Source: Citrobacter europaeus (lineage in GTDB: Bacteria; Pseudomonadota; Gammaproteobacteria; Enterobacterales; Enterobacteriaceae). From it: 64,000 nt of DNA. Made by a program: the position numbers and the translations under genes. The notes beneath the pieces were generated by a model. That model was given only the letters and a program-made list of their open reading frames with translations, had not been told where the DNA came from and searched no databases. Shown one piece after another: positions 15,951-23,965 of this stretch (positions within the stretch are counted from its first letter, which is position 1; each line of letters opens with the position of its first letter). Location: the NCBI GenBank assembly GCA_020099315.1, contig CP083650.1:3968001-4032000 (forward strand), in the 5' to 3' direction.

Positions 15951-17450
15951 TTAGTCCTCTAACGTCGCATATTGCATGATTTTTTCTTGTGTGGCGTCAT
16001 CAGAAGCTAACTCCCCGGTAATACGTCCATTACGCATCACTAAAATGCGATCGCACATACCCAGCACTTCCGGTAATTCAGAGGAAATCATGATAATTGA
16101 CTTCCCTTTTGCCACCAGTCGATTCATTAATTCATAAATTTCAAGTTTGGCACCCACATCAATACCGCGAGTTGGTTCGTCAAAGATGAGAATATCGGTA
16201 TCTTTACATACCCATCTGGCAATAATAATTTTCTGCTGATTACCGCCACTTAAATTCAGTGCTGCCTGCTCTAAATGTGGTGTTTTAATACGTAGGGCCT
16301 TAACCTGTTCCTCGCTGGTTTTCTGACAACGTTTGCTGTCCACATTGCCATAACGGTCGGAATACTCAGGATAATTGCCCAACATGATATTGCGCTCAAC
16401 GGACAGCCCTAATGCCAGCCCCTCTTTTTTTCTGTCCTCGGTTAAATAGCTGATGCCCTGTTTGATAGCATCAGGAATATCTTTAATTACCGTAACTTTG
16501 CCGTTTAGCTTGAGAGTTCCGCCATCAATGGGATCCGCACCAAAAATCGCCCGCGCCAGCTCAGTACGCCCTGCGCCCATCAAGCCGGCAAAGCCCAAAA
16601 TTTCGCCCTGATACAGGGTGAAATCAATGTTGTTCAGTACGCCATTGCGCGTCAGACCGCTGACTTCCAACACCGGCTTACGTTGAGCCAAAGGTCCACG
16701 ACGAGGATAGATATTGCCGAGGTCACGCCCAACCATCATGGCAATCAGATCGCTAATTTTAACCGCATCATAATCTACGGTGGCAATAAACTGACCATCC
16801 CTCATCACCGTCGCGCGGTCGGCTATCAGCGCCAGTTCCTCCAGCCTGTGCGAGATATAAACAATGCCTGTTCCCTGTTCCTTCAACAAACGGGTCACCT
16901 GAAATAAGCTGTCGATTTCCGTTTCCGTCAGTGCCGCCGTCGGTTCATCCATAATAAGGATCTTGGCATTCACCGATATCGCTTTAGCAATCTCAACCAT
17001 TTGTTGTTGCGCGACGGTCAGATCGGCCACCAGCGTTTCTGGTGAAATATTCAGGTTTAATTTTTGCAAAATATCGATAGCGGCCTGTCGCTGCTGTTTT
17101 TCATCCAGACGCCAGCGATTATTTTTGCAAAACTCCCTGCCAATAAATATATTTTCTTCTACTGTGAGTTCAGGGAATAGATTGAATTCCTGGTGAATAA
17201 TAGTGATACCTGCGCTTTGTGCGCTCAGTGGGTTCGCAAAAGTAACAGGTTGCCCTTCGAAAATAATATCTCCTTCATCAGGCTGATAAACACCGGATAA
17301 AATCTTCATCAACGTAGACTTTCCTGCGCCATTCTCACCCAGCAGCGCATGAACCTCACCTTTGCGTAAAGCAAAATCCACATTACTCAACGCTAATACG
17401 CCGGGAAAACGTTTCGTAATATGACTCATCTGTAAAAATGTTTCAGACAT
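15951..17450 (-). CDS. Sugar ABC transporter ATP-binding protein (RbsA type)
   Basis: A 499-residue tandem ATPase of the RbsA/MglA/AraG family. The first domain has Walker A GENGAGKST (38-46) and Walker B ILIMDEPTAAL. The second has the degenerate P-loop GLMGAGRTE, signature LSGGNQQ and Walker B ILIFDEPTRGID, as usual for the family. The start at 17450 (MSETFLQM) lies eight bases after an AGGA site; an in-frame start five codons earlier is less well placed. It is the promoter-proximal gene of a block in the order of rbsA-C-B-K-R, transcribed away from fucI. It would energise import through the adjacent permease. Confidence 0.9.
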   Translation of the reverse strand: MSETFLQMSHITKRFPGVLALSNVDFALRKGEVHALLGENGAGKSTLMKILSGVYQPDEGDIIFEGQPVTFANPLSAQSAGITIIHQEFNLFPELTVEENIFIGREFCKNNRWRLDEKQQRQAAIDILQKLNLNISPETLVADLTVAQQQMVEIAKAISVNAKILIMDEPTAALTETEIDSLFQVTRLLKEQGTGIVYISHRLEELALIADRATVMRDGQFIATVDYDAVKISDLIAMMVGRDLGNIYPRRGPLAQRKPVLEVSGLTRNGVLNNIDFTLYQGEILGFAGLMGAGRTELARAIFGADPIDGGTLKLNGKVTVIKDIPDAIKQGISYLTEDRKKEGLALGLSVERNIMLGNYPEYSDRYGNVDSKRCQKTSEEQVKALRIKTPHLEQAALNLSGGNQQKIIIARWVCKDTDILIFDEPTRGIDVGAKLEIYELMNRLVAKGKSIIMISSELPEVLGMCDRILVMRNGRITGELASDDATQEKIMQYATLED

Positions 17451-17573
17451 TGCTGCTTTCCTCAATATACAGAAACTGCAATCAGTGAATCAGGCGAAAA
17501 AACGTTGCCAGGAAGCCATCGTCACCGTTAATGCGAATACTACCTTCACGTTCATATGCGTTTTATCAATCAT

Positions 17574-17589
17574 GCTAACTCGAGTTAGC
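17574..17589. promoter_or_regulatory. Operator O1, perfect 16 bp palindrome
   Basis: GCTAACTCGAGTTAGC is a perfect palindrome with a central CpG, the geometry bound by LacI-family dimers whose hinge leucine inserts at the central step. It lies 124 bp upstream of the ABC ATPase start and is identical to the copy at 17814. The binder is inferred to be the LacI-type protein encoded at 11241-12239. Confidence 0.8.
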
Positions 17590-17612
17590 GAATTGCCTTT
17601 TAAAGCTATTTT

Positions 17613-17628
17613 AGCTACTCAAATTAGC
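17613..17628. promoter_or_regulatory. Possible degenerate third operator
   Basis: AGCTACTCAAATTAGC keeps six of eight bases of the right half-site and the four central bases of the left half of the perfect operators. Its centre is 39 bp from O1. It is a weak candidate auxiliary site and could be chance in A+T-rich sequence. Confidence 0.3.
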
Positions 17629-17753
17629 CAAATCATTTGGTTTAAAACTGTGACGCTGAACAGACAATTTATTGCAACCAATTAATTTTAAAGAATTTAT
17701 CTAAAAAAATGCGACCTGGTTTATTTGACGCAGATCGAATTTTAACCACTTCT

Positions 17754-17769
17754 CGTGAAGCCTCTCACA
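17754..17769. promoter_or_regulatory. Putative CRP-cAMP site
   Basis: CGTGA-AGCCTC-TCACA matches the TGTGA-N6-TCACA consensus at nine of ten positions. It lies 60 bp centre to centre from operator O2 and about 150 bp upstream of the fucI start. Known fuc operons are CRP-activated, so activation of fucI (and perhaps the divergent operon) is expected. Confidence 0.7.
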
Positions 17770-17813
17770 GTTCCACAACAAAAAAGTTGTGCAAAAAACT
17801 CTCTGATACCTAA

Positions 17814-17829
17814 GCTAACTCGAGTTAGC
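17814..17829. promoter_or_regulatory. Operator O2, perfect 16 bp palindrome
   Basis: A second exact copy of GCTAACTCGAGTTAGC, 85 bp upstream of the fucI start. Its centre is exactly 240 bp from that of O1, close to 23 helical turns, so the two sites lie on roughly the same face and could support a repression loop. Position relative to the likely fucI promoter suggests it blocks fucI transcription. Confidence 0.8.
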
Positions 17830-17914
17830 AAAAATGGGTTATTCAGCCAACTGCGACGGTGGTGTTCAAAATCCGCTTTTGCAGCACGGCATAAAGTGAG
17901 ATGAGGAACCTCGA

Positions 17915-19690
17915 ATGAAAAAAAATAGCTTGCCGAAAATTGGCATTCGTCCGGTGATTGATGGGCGCCGTATGGGTGTTCGCGAATCGCTCGAAGAGCA
18001 AACCATGAATATGGCTAAAGCCACCGCTGCGCTGATCGCTGAGAAACTTCGTCACGCCTGCGGCGCGCAAATTGAATGTGTGATCGCCGATACCTGCATT
18101 GCCGGGATGGCTGAATCTGCCGCCTGCGAAGAAAAATTCAGCAGCCTGAATGTGGGCGTGACAATCACTGTTACCCCATGCTGGTGCTACGGTAGCGAAA
18201 CAATCGATATGGATCCGATGCGCCCGAAAGCTATCTGGGGCTTCAACGGTACCGAGCGTCCGGGGGCCGTTTATCTGGCCGCTGCACTGGCTGCGCATAA
18301 TCAAAAAGGACTTCCCGCCTTCTCTATTTATGGCCATGACGTACAGGATGCCGGCGACACCACGATCCCTGCCGATGTGGAAGAAAAATTGCTGCGTTTT
18401 GCCCGCGCGGGCTTAGCAGTTGCCAGTATGAAGGGCAAAAGCTATCTGTCCGTAGGCGGCGTTTCAATGGGCATTGCCGGCTCAATTGTCGATCATAACT
18501 TCTTTGAATCCTGGCTGGGAATGAAGGTTCAACCCGTTGATATGACTGAACTGCGTCGTCGCATCGACCAAAAAATCTATGACGAAGCTGAGCTGGAAAT
18601 GGCGCTGGCCTGGGCGGACAAAAACTTCCGCTACGGCGAGGATCAGAATGCGCAGCAATATAAGCGTAACGCAGAGCAAAGCCGGGCTGTGCTGAAAGAA
18701 AGTCTGCTGATGGCCATGTGCATTCGCGACATGATGCAGGGTAACCAGAAGCTGGCCGACAAAGGTCGGGTTGAAGAGTCGCTGGGGTACAACGCGATTG
18801 CCGCAGGCTTCCAGGGCCAGCGTCACTGGACCGATCAATATCCGAATGGTGATACCGCCGAAGCCCTGCTCAACAGCTCCTTTGACTGGAATGGCATACG
18901 CGAACCGTTTGTTGTCGCCACCGAAAACGACAGCCTGAACGGCGTGGCGATGCTGTTTGGTCATCAACTCACCGGCACGGCGCAGGTCTTTGCCGATGTG
19001 CGCACCTACTGGTCGCCAGAGGCGGTTGAACGCGTCACGGGGAAACCACTGACCGGCCTTGCTGAGCACGGCATTATTCACCTGATTAACTCCGGCTCGG
19101 CAGCACTGGACGGCTCCTGCAAACAGCGCGACGGCGCAGGGAAACCGACTATGAAGCCGCACTGGGAGATCGCGCAGAAAGAGGTCAATGATTGCCTGGC
19201 GGCAACCGAATGGTGTCCGGCTATTCACGAATACTTCCGCGGCGGCGGCTACTCCTCTCGCTTCCTGACCGAGGGTGGCGTGCCGTTCACCATGACTCGC
19301 ATCAACATTATCAAAGGCCTGGGGCCGGTGCTGCAAATCGCGGAAGGCTGGAGCGTGGAATTACCGAAAGATATGCATGACCAGCTCGATGCGCGTACCA
19401 ACTCTACCTGGCCGACCACCTGGTTTGCCCCGCGCTTAACCGGTAAAGGCCCGTTCAGCGATGTCTATTCAGTAATGGCAAACTGGGGCGCAAACCACGG
19501 TGTGCTGACGATTGGTCACGTGGGCGCGGACTTTATCACTCTGGCCGCCATGCTGCGTATCCCGGTTTGCATGCACAACGTGGAAGACGAGAAAATTTAC
19601 CGTCCTTCAGCCTGGGCAGCCCACGGAATGGATACGGAAGGCCAGGATTATCGCGCCTGCCAGAACTACGGCCCGCTGTATAAGCGTTAA
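17915..19690 (+). CDS. fucI: L-fucose isomerase FucI
   Basis: A 591-residue Mn2+-dependent ketol isomerase converting L-fucose to L-fuculose; the enzyme also accepts D-arabinose, giving D-ribulose. Length equals the E. coli enzyme. Catalytic/metal residues E337 (VATEN) and D361 (FADVRTYW) are in register. It is the first gene of fucI-fucK-fucU-fucR and divergent from the ABC transporter operon. In E. coli fucP precedes fucI on this strand; here no fucP is present and fucI is promoter-proximal. The start at 17915 follows GATGAGGAA. Confidence 0.98.
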   Translation: MKKNSLPKIGIRPVIDGRRMGVRESLEEQTMNMAKATAALIAEKLRHACGAQIECVIADTCIAGMAESAACEEKFSSLNVGVTITVTPCWCYGSETIDMDPMRPKAIWGFNGTERPGAVYLAAALAAHNQKGLPAFSIYGHDVQDAGDTTIPADVEEKLLRFARAGLAVASMKGKSYLSVGGVSMGIAGSIVDHNFFESWLGMKVQPVDMTELRRRIDQKIYDEAELEMALAWADKNFRYGEDQNAQQYKRNAEQSRAVLKESLLMAMCIRDMMQGNQKLADKGRVEESLGYNAIAAGFQGQRHWTDQYPNGDTAEALLNSSFDWNGIREPFVVATENDSLNGVAMLFGHQLTGTAQVFADVRTYWSPEAVERVTGKPLTGLAEHGIIHLINSGSAALDGSCKQRDGAGKPTMKPHWEIAQKEVNDCLAATEWCPAIHEYFRGGGYSSRFLTEGGVPFTMTRINIIKGLGPVLQIAEGWSVELPKDMHDQLDARTNSTWPTTWFAPRLTGKGPFSDVYSVMANWGANHGVLTIGHVGADFITLAAMLRIPVCMHNVEDEKIYRPSAWAAHGMDTEGQDYRACQNYGPLYKR

Positions 19691-19697
19691 TGCGACT

Positions 19698-19779
19698 CCG
19701 CCCGGTGGCGCAAGCTTACCGGGCCTACAGGAGCACAACGTGTAGGCCGGATAAGGCGTTTACGCCGCCATCCGGCAAC
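19698..19779. repeat. REP/BIME inside the fuc operon, between fucI and fucK
   Basis: An imperfect REP unit (CCCGGTGGCGCAAGCTTACCGGGCCTAC) is followed by an inverted one (TGTAGGCCGGATAAGGCGTTTACGCCGCCATCCGGCAA). It fills the 104 bp gap between fucI and fucK. It may stabilise the fucI message segment and set unequal expression within the operon. Confidence 0.85.
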
Positions 19780-19794
19780 GTCTCGGGAGCGATT

Positions 19795-21213
19795 ATGAAA
19801 CAAGAGGTTATCCTGGTCCTTGACTGCGGCGCGACCAACGTGCGGGCAATCGCCGTTGACCGACAGGGAAAGATTGTCGCCCGCGCAGCGACCCCGAATG
19901 CCAGCGACACCGCAACAGAAAATAGTAGCTGGCATCAATGGTCGCTGGAGGCCATTCTGCAACGCTTCGCCGACTGCTGTCAGCGACTCAAAACGCAGCT
20001 GGCCGCCTGCCATATCCGCGGGATCGCCGTCACCACCTTCGGTGTAGACGGCGCGTTGGTTGATAAAACCGGCAAGCAACTGTATCCGGTAATCAGTTGG
20101 AAATGCCCACGCACCGCAGCGGTAATGGAAACTATCCACCGCTATATGTCACCGCAGCAGTTGCAGGAAATCTCCGGCGTCGGCGCGTTTAGCTTTAATA
20201 CGCTGTATAAACTGGTGTGGCTCAAAGAAAACCATCCGCAATTACTGGAACAGGCGCATGCCTGGCTATTTATCTCATCGCTTATCAACCACCGATTAAC
20301 CGGCGAGTTCACCACCGATATCACCATGGCGGGCACCAGCCAGATGCTGGATATCCGCCAGCGCGATTTTAGTCATGACATTTTGCAAGCAACAGGCATA
20401 CCGCGTCGTCTGTTCCCACGCCTGGTAGAAGCTGGCGAACAGATTGGGATTCTGCAGCCAGAGGCCGCCAGCCAGCTCGGGCTTGCGGCGGGTATTCCGG
20501 TCATTTCTGCCGGACACGACACGCAGTTTGCGCTATTTGGCGCAGGGGCGCAGCCCGATGAACCGGTGCTCTCTTCCGGCACATGGGAGATTCTGATGGT
20601 GCGCAGTTCACAGGTAGATACCTCCCAGCTCAGCCATTATGCGGGTTCCACCTGTGAACTGGATAGCCAGGCAGGACTGAAAAACCCCGGCATGCAGTGG
20701 CTGGCTTCCGGTGTTCTCGAGTGGGTACGTAAGCTACTGTGGACTGCCGACACCCCCTGGCAGATGCTGATTGATGAAGCCCTGGCTATTCCCGCAGGTG
20801 CCGAAGGGGTGAAGATGCACTGCGACTTGTTGGCCTGTCAGAATGCGGGCTGGCGAGGGGTTACGCTCAATACCACCCGCGGGCACTTTTATCGCGCCGC
20901 GCTGGAAGCGCTCACAGAACAGTTGCAGCGAAATCTGCACACGCTGGAAACAATCGGTCATTTTCAGGCCACGGAACTGCTATTGGTTGGTGGAGGAAGC
21001 CGCAACGCATTGTGGAATCAGATCAAAGCGAATGTACTCGGGATCCCTGTCAAAGTGCTGGATGATGCCGAAACCACCGTGGCCGGGGCCGCGATGTTTG
21101 CCTGGTCAGGCATCGGGGAATTTACCTCTCCCGAACAGGCACGCGCGCAGGTGTGCTACCAGTACCGTTACTTCTATCCGCAAACCGAATCCGAACTGAC
21201 AGGAGTCGTGTAA
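19795..21213 (+). CDS. fucK: L-fuculokinase FucK
   Basis: A 472-residue FGGY kinase phosphorylating L-fuculose at O-1; it also acts on D-ribulose, giving D-ribulose 1-phosphate. Visible blocks are LDCGATNVRAIAVD at the N-terminus, TTFGVDGALVD, the catalytic aspartate in ISAGHDTQFALFG, LSSGTWEIL and the C-terminal LLVGGGSRNALWNQIKAN. The start at 19795 follows CGGGAGCG. The frame is open 35 codons further upstream through the BIME, but that extension reads through a repeat and is rejected. fucU starts one base after the stop region. Confidence 0.96.
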   Translation: MKQEVILVLDCGATNVRAIAVDRQGKIVARAATPNASDTATENSSWHQWSLEAILQRFADCCQRLKTQLAACHIRGIAVTTFGVDGALVDKTGKQLYPVISWKCPRTAAVMETIHRYMSPQQLQEISGVGAFSFNTLYKLVWLKENHPQLLEQAHAWLFISSLINHRLTGEFTTDITMAGTSQMLDIRQRDFSHDILQATGIPRRLFPRLVEAGEQIGILQPEAASQLGLAAGIPVISAGHDTQFALFGAGAQPDEPVLSSGTWEILMVRSSQVDTSQLSHYAGSTCELDSQAGLKNPGMQWLASGVLEWVRKLLWTADTPWQMLIDEALAIPAGAEGVKMHCDLLACQNAGWRGVTLNTTRGHFYRAALEALTEQLQRNLHTLETIGHFQATELLLVGGGSRNALWNQIKANVLGIPVKVLDDAETTVAGAAMFAWSGIGEFTSPEQARAQVCYQYRYFYPQTESELTGVV

Positions 21214-21214
21214 C

Positions 21215-21637
21215 ATGCTCAAAACGATATCTCCCTTAATTTCCCCAGATCTACTGAAGGTGCTGGCTGAAATGGGACACGGTGATGAGATTATCTTTTC
21301 CGATGCCCACTTCCCGGCCCACAGCATGGGACCGCAGGTCATTCGCGCAGATGGTCTACTGGTCAGCGATCTGCTGCAGGCGATTATTCCACTGTTTGAA
21401 CTGGACAGCTACGCCCCACCACTGGTGATGATGGCCGCTGTTGAAGGCGACACCCTCGATCCTGGTGTCGAGTCACGTTATCGTCAGGCGCTTTCACTAC
21501 AAACCCCCTGCCCGGATATCACACGTATTGACCGCTATGCCTTCTATGACCGCGCGCAACAGGCGTTTGCGATCGTTATCACAGGAGAGCGGGCAAAGTA
21601 CGGGAATATTCTATTAAAAAAAGGGGTAACGCCGTAA
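21215..21637 (+). CDS. fucU: L-fucose mutarotase FucU
   Basis: A 140-residue member of the RbsD/FucU mutarotase family, which speeds interconversion of sugar anomers before isomerisation. The family's conserved N-terminal catalytic region MGHGDEIIFSDAHFPA and the C-terminal GERAKYGNILLKKG are intact. Length equals E. coli FucU. It is tightly coupled to fucK. Its family relation to RbsD matters here because an rbsACBKR-ordered block is present on the opposite strand of the same locus. Confidence 0.96.
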   Translation: MLKTISPLISPDLLKVLAEMGHGDEIIFSDAHFPAHSMGPQVIRADGLLVSDLLQAIIPLFELDSYAPPLVMMAAVEGDTLDPGVESRYRQALSLQTPCPDITRIDRYAFYDRAQQAFAIVITGERAKYGNILLKKGVTP

Positions 21638-21647
21638 TCTCTGGTCT

Positions 21648-21672
21648 GAATGCCCGTCAGCTACGGGCATTC
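21648..21672 (+). other. Strong hairpin between fucU and fucR
   Basis: GAATGCCCGT and ACGGGCATTC form a perfect 10 bp stem with a 5 nt loop, placed after fucU and before the fucR ribosome binding site. There is no T tract, so it looks like an mRNA stabilising or expression-limiting hairpin rather than a full terminator. Confidence 0.65.
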
Positions 21673-21694
21673 ATCAAAAGATAAGGATCAGAAC

Positions 21695-22423
21695 ATGAAA
21701 GCGGCGCGCCAGCAGGCAATTGTAGATCTACTTACTCACCACAAAAGTCTGACAACCGAAGCCCTTTCTTTGCAGCTTAACGTCAGCAGAGAGACCATCC
21801 GCCGCGATCTCAGTGAGTTACAAGCCCAGGGAAAAGTGTTGCGTAATCACGGGCGGGCCAAAGTGATTCACCGGGAAGATCAGGACAGCGGCGACCCGTT
21901 TCATATGCGACGCAAAAGCCACTATGCCCACAAAGCACATATTGCCCGCGAAGCGCTGGCATGGATCGAAGAAGGTATGGTGATAGCCTTAGACGCCAGC
22001 TCAACCTGCTGGTATCTGGCGCGACAGTTACCGGACATCAACATTCACGTTTTTACCAACAGCCAGCCCATCTGCCAGGAATTGGCTAAACGTGAACACA
22101 TTCAGCTTATCAGCTCCGGCGGTCGCCTCGAGCGTAAATACGGATGCTATGTTAACCCCTCGCTTATCTCGCAGCTCAAACCACTCGACATCGACCTGTT
22201 TATTTTTTCCTGCGAAGGGATCGACCGCGACGGCGCGCTCTGGGACTCAAATGCGACCAACGCCGACTTCAAGTCCATCTTGCTTAAGCGTGCAGCGCAA
22301 TCATTATTGCTGATTGATAAAAGCAAATTTAATCGTTCGGGGGAGGCACGGATTGGGCATCTGGATGATGTGACGCATATTGTTTCGGATACGCCGCTGA
22401 TTGAAACAATTCAGGCCGAATAA
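21695..22423 (+). CDS. fucR: L-fucose operon activator FucR (DeoR family)
   Basis: A 242-residue DeoR-family regulator. The N-terminal winged helix MKAARQQAIVDLLTHHKSLTTEALSLQLNVSRETIRRDLSELQ contains the DeoR signature. The sugar-phosphate-sensing domain follows (DASSTCWYLARQLP, LLIDKSKFNRSG). In E. coli FucR responds to L-fuculose 1-phosphate and activates fuc genes. I chose ATG at 21695 after ATAAGGAT; an upstream in-frame start lies inside the hairpin and is rejected. The locus thus carries both its original activator and a LacI-type protein. Confidence 0.94.
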   Translation: MKAARQQAIVDLLTHHKSLTTEALSLQLNVSRETIRRDLSELQAQGKVLRNHGRAKVIHREDQDSGDPFHMRRKSHYAHKAHIAREALAWIEEGMVIALDASSTCWYLARQLPDINIHVFTNSQPICQELAKREHIQLISSGGRLERKYGCYVNPSLISQLKPLDIDLFIFSCEGIDRDGALWDSNATNADFKSILLKRAAQSLLLIDKSKFNRSGEARIGHLDDVTHIVSDTPLIETIQAE

Positions 22424-22447
22424 GGCGGTTATGCCTTGATCCGGCCT
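22412..22447. repeat. Single REP unit between fucR and rlmM
   Basis: GGCCGAATAAGGCGGTTATGCCTTGATCCGGCC overlaps the fucR stop and forms one REP-like stem in the convergent gap with rlmM. It probably doubles as a bidirectional transcription boundary. Confidence 0.7.
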
Positions 22448-22458
22448 TCAATTTTATC

Positions 22459-23559
22459 TTATCGCTCGTCGCGACGACCGCCGACGGCAGCCCACAGGCG
22501 ACGTACATGCACGGTCACTTCTTCACGGTCATGATACAGCTGACGCGCCTGAATCTGGGCATTTACGCCATGCTCGTCAAGCTGCGCCTGAATGTAAGCC
22601 AGATTTTGCGACACTTCTTCGTAGCGTTTTTTCATCGGCAGCTTGAGGTTGAAGATAGTCTCACGACACCAGCCGTTGACCAGCCACTGCGCCATCAGGG
22701 CGGCAACCTTCGCGGGCTTCTCCACCATGTCGCAAACCATCCACGAAATGTTGTTACGATTCGGGCGATACTTAAATCCGTCTTCGCGCAGCCATGTAAC
22801 CTGTCCGGTATCCATCAGGCTTTGCGCCATCGGACCATTATCCACGGAATAAACCCACATGTTGCGTTTAACCAGTTGATAGGTCCAACCGCCGGGGCAT
22901 GCGCCTAAATCCACCGCATACATTCCGTTAGCCAGACGCTCATCCCATTCATCAGCTGGGATAAACACGTGCAGCGCTTCTTCCAGCTTCAGCGTTGAAC
23001 GGCTTGGCGCATCGGCCGGGAACTTCAGACGTGGAATACCCATGTAGAACGGGGAGTTATTGTCAGGCCAGGAATAGCCTGTATAGCAACAGCCAGGAGC
23101 GATAAAGAAAACGTGAACCACTGGACGTTTTGGCGTTTCATACTTTGCCAGCACGCCAGCTTCACGCAGCGCCGCGCGCAGCGGTACGGTAAATTTACGG
23201 CAAAATTTGACCAGCTCTTTGCTTTCATTGGTGTCAGCAACTTCGACACGCAGATCGCCGCCTTTTTCCACCACGCCCTGCAACATGCCGACAATTGGCG
23301 TAATACGGTCTTCCGGCGGTAAATATTGCAGTAGCTCGCCTACCACAAACATCTGGCGAGCAAAAATCAGCGAGCTAAACGGCAACTCTTTCACTAGCTT
23401 TTCGGCATCGTCCTGCTGATAGCATTCGAAGATGACGTAACCCGCATTGTCTTTCACGCGGGCAAAACCGAAGATTTCCCGGCGTCCTGCTTTATCCGTA
23501 ATTTCTGCGGCGCACTCTTTTTCAAAACCCGGGCGACACAACAATACTACCTTATTCAT
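22459..23559 (-). CDS. rlmM: 23S rRNA 2'-O-ribose C2498 methyltransferase RlmM
   Basis: A 366-residue SAM-dependent methyltransferase that methylates C2498 of 23S rRNA before assembly of the 50S subunit. The N-terminal THUMP-like substrate-binding half precedes a Rossmann-like catalytic domain with SAM motif VDLGACPGGWTYQL. The later WMVCDMVEKP and NLKLPMKKR segments carry catalytic residues. Length equals E. coli RlmM (YgdE). Its start overlaps the end of ygdD by 8 bases, so the two form an operon. Confidence 0.96.
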   Translation of the reverse strand: MNKVVLLCRPGFEKECAAEITDKAGRREIFGFARVKDNAGYVIFECYQQDDAEKLVKELPFSSLIFARQMFVVGELLQYLPPEDRITPIVGMLQGVVEKGGDLRVEVADTNESKELVKFCRKFTVPLRAALREAGVLAKYETPKRPVVHVFFIAPGCCYTGYSWPDNNSPFYMGIPRLKFPADAPSRSTLKLEEALHVFIPADEWDERLANGMYAVDLGACPGGWTYQLVKRNMWVYSVDNGPMAQSLMDTGQVTWLREDGFKYRPNRNNISWMVCDMVEKPAKVAALMAQWLVNGWCRETIFNLKLPMKKRYEEVSQNLAYIQAQLDEHGVNAQIQARQLYHDREEVTVHVRRLWAAVGGRRDER

Positions 23560-23947
23560 GGCTAACGCCCTTACGTTTCAATCTAATAGCGCCCACTAAC
23601 ATCAGCGCCCAGCCCACAAGGAAGCTGAAACCACCAACGGGGGTAACAAACGCCCACAGGCGTAAATGAGAGAGCGCGAGGCAATAGAGGCTGCCGCTAA
23701 ACAGCACCGTTCCCAATGCCAGAAACACGCTACTCCAGTAAAACCAAATGCTAATACGTCGCTGCATGGCGACGGCCAGACCAAAGATAGCCAACGTATG
23801 AAACGCCTGATACTCAAGGCCAGTCTGGATCCACCCCATCTCAACGACACCGAGGGTTTTACTCAGAACATGTGCCCCAAAGGCGCCCAACGCCACAAAG
23901 ATAAAGCCACTTATGGCGGCAAAAATCAGCATAAAACGGCTGGTCAT
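23552..23947 (-). CDS. ygdD: Inner-membrane protein YgdD (DUF423)
   Basis: A 131-residue DUF423 protein with four predicted hydrophobic segments; the first is FMLIFAAISGFIFVALGAFGAH and the last FSFLVGWALMLVGAIRL. Function is unknown. It lies between gcvA (18 bp upstream) and rlmM (8 bp overlap), all on the minus strand, and is likely co-transcribed. Length matches E. coli YgdD. Confidence 0.92.
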   Translation of the reverse strand: MTSRFMLIFAAISGFIFVALGAFGAHVLSKTLGVVEMGWIQTGLEYQAFHTLAIFGLAVAMQRRISIWFYWSSVFLALGTVLFSGSLYCLALSHLRLWAFVTPVGGFSFLVGWALMLVGAIRLKRKGVSHE

Positions 23948-23965
23948 GTGAATACCCTACGTAAA

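Larger units (their letters stand above)
17451..17914. promoter_or_regulatory. Divergent control region between the ABC operon and fucIKUR
   Basis: A 464 bp A+T-rich gap with no gene. It must hold the promoters for the ATPase gene (leftward) and fucI (rightward). It contains two identical 16 bp palindromes, a degenerate third copy and a near-consensus CRP site, listed separately. The fucI ribosome binding site GATGAGGAA lies just before 17915. No convincing sigma-70 hexamers can be fixed; TTGTGC (17787-17792) is a possible fucI -35 element. Confidence 0.7.

Noticed and set aside
17640..17665. TGTGACGCTGAACAGA as a second CRP site
   Set aside because: Only the left half matches; the right half ACAGA departs from TCACA too far.
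18482..19336. 284-codon minus-strand open frame opposite fucI
   Set aside because: A shadow of strongly biased fucI codons; no start signal and a histidine- and glutamine-rich composition typical of antisense frames.
19690..19794. Longer N-terminus for FucK
   Set aside because: It would translate the BIME; the start at 19795 has a proper Shine-Dalgarno and the normal FucK N-terminus.
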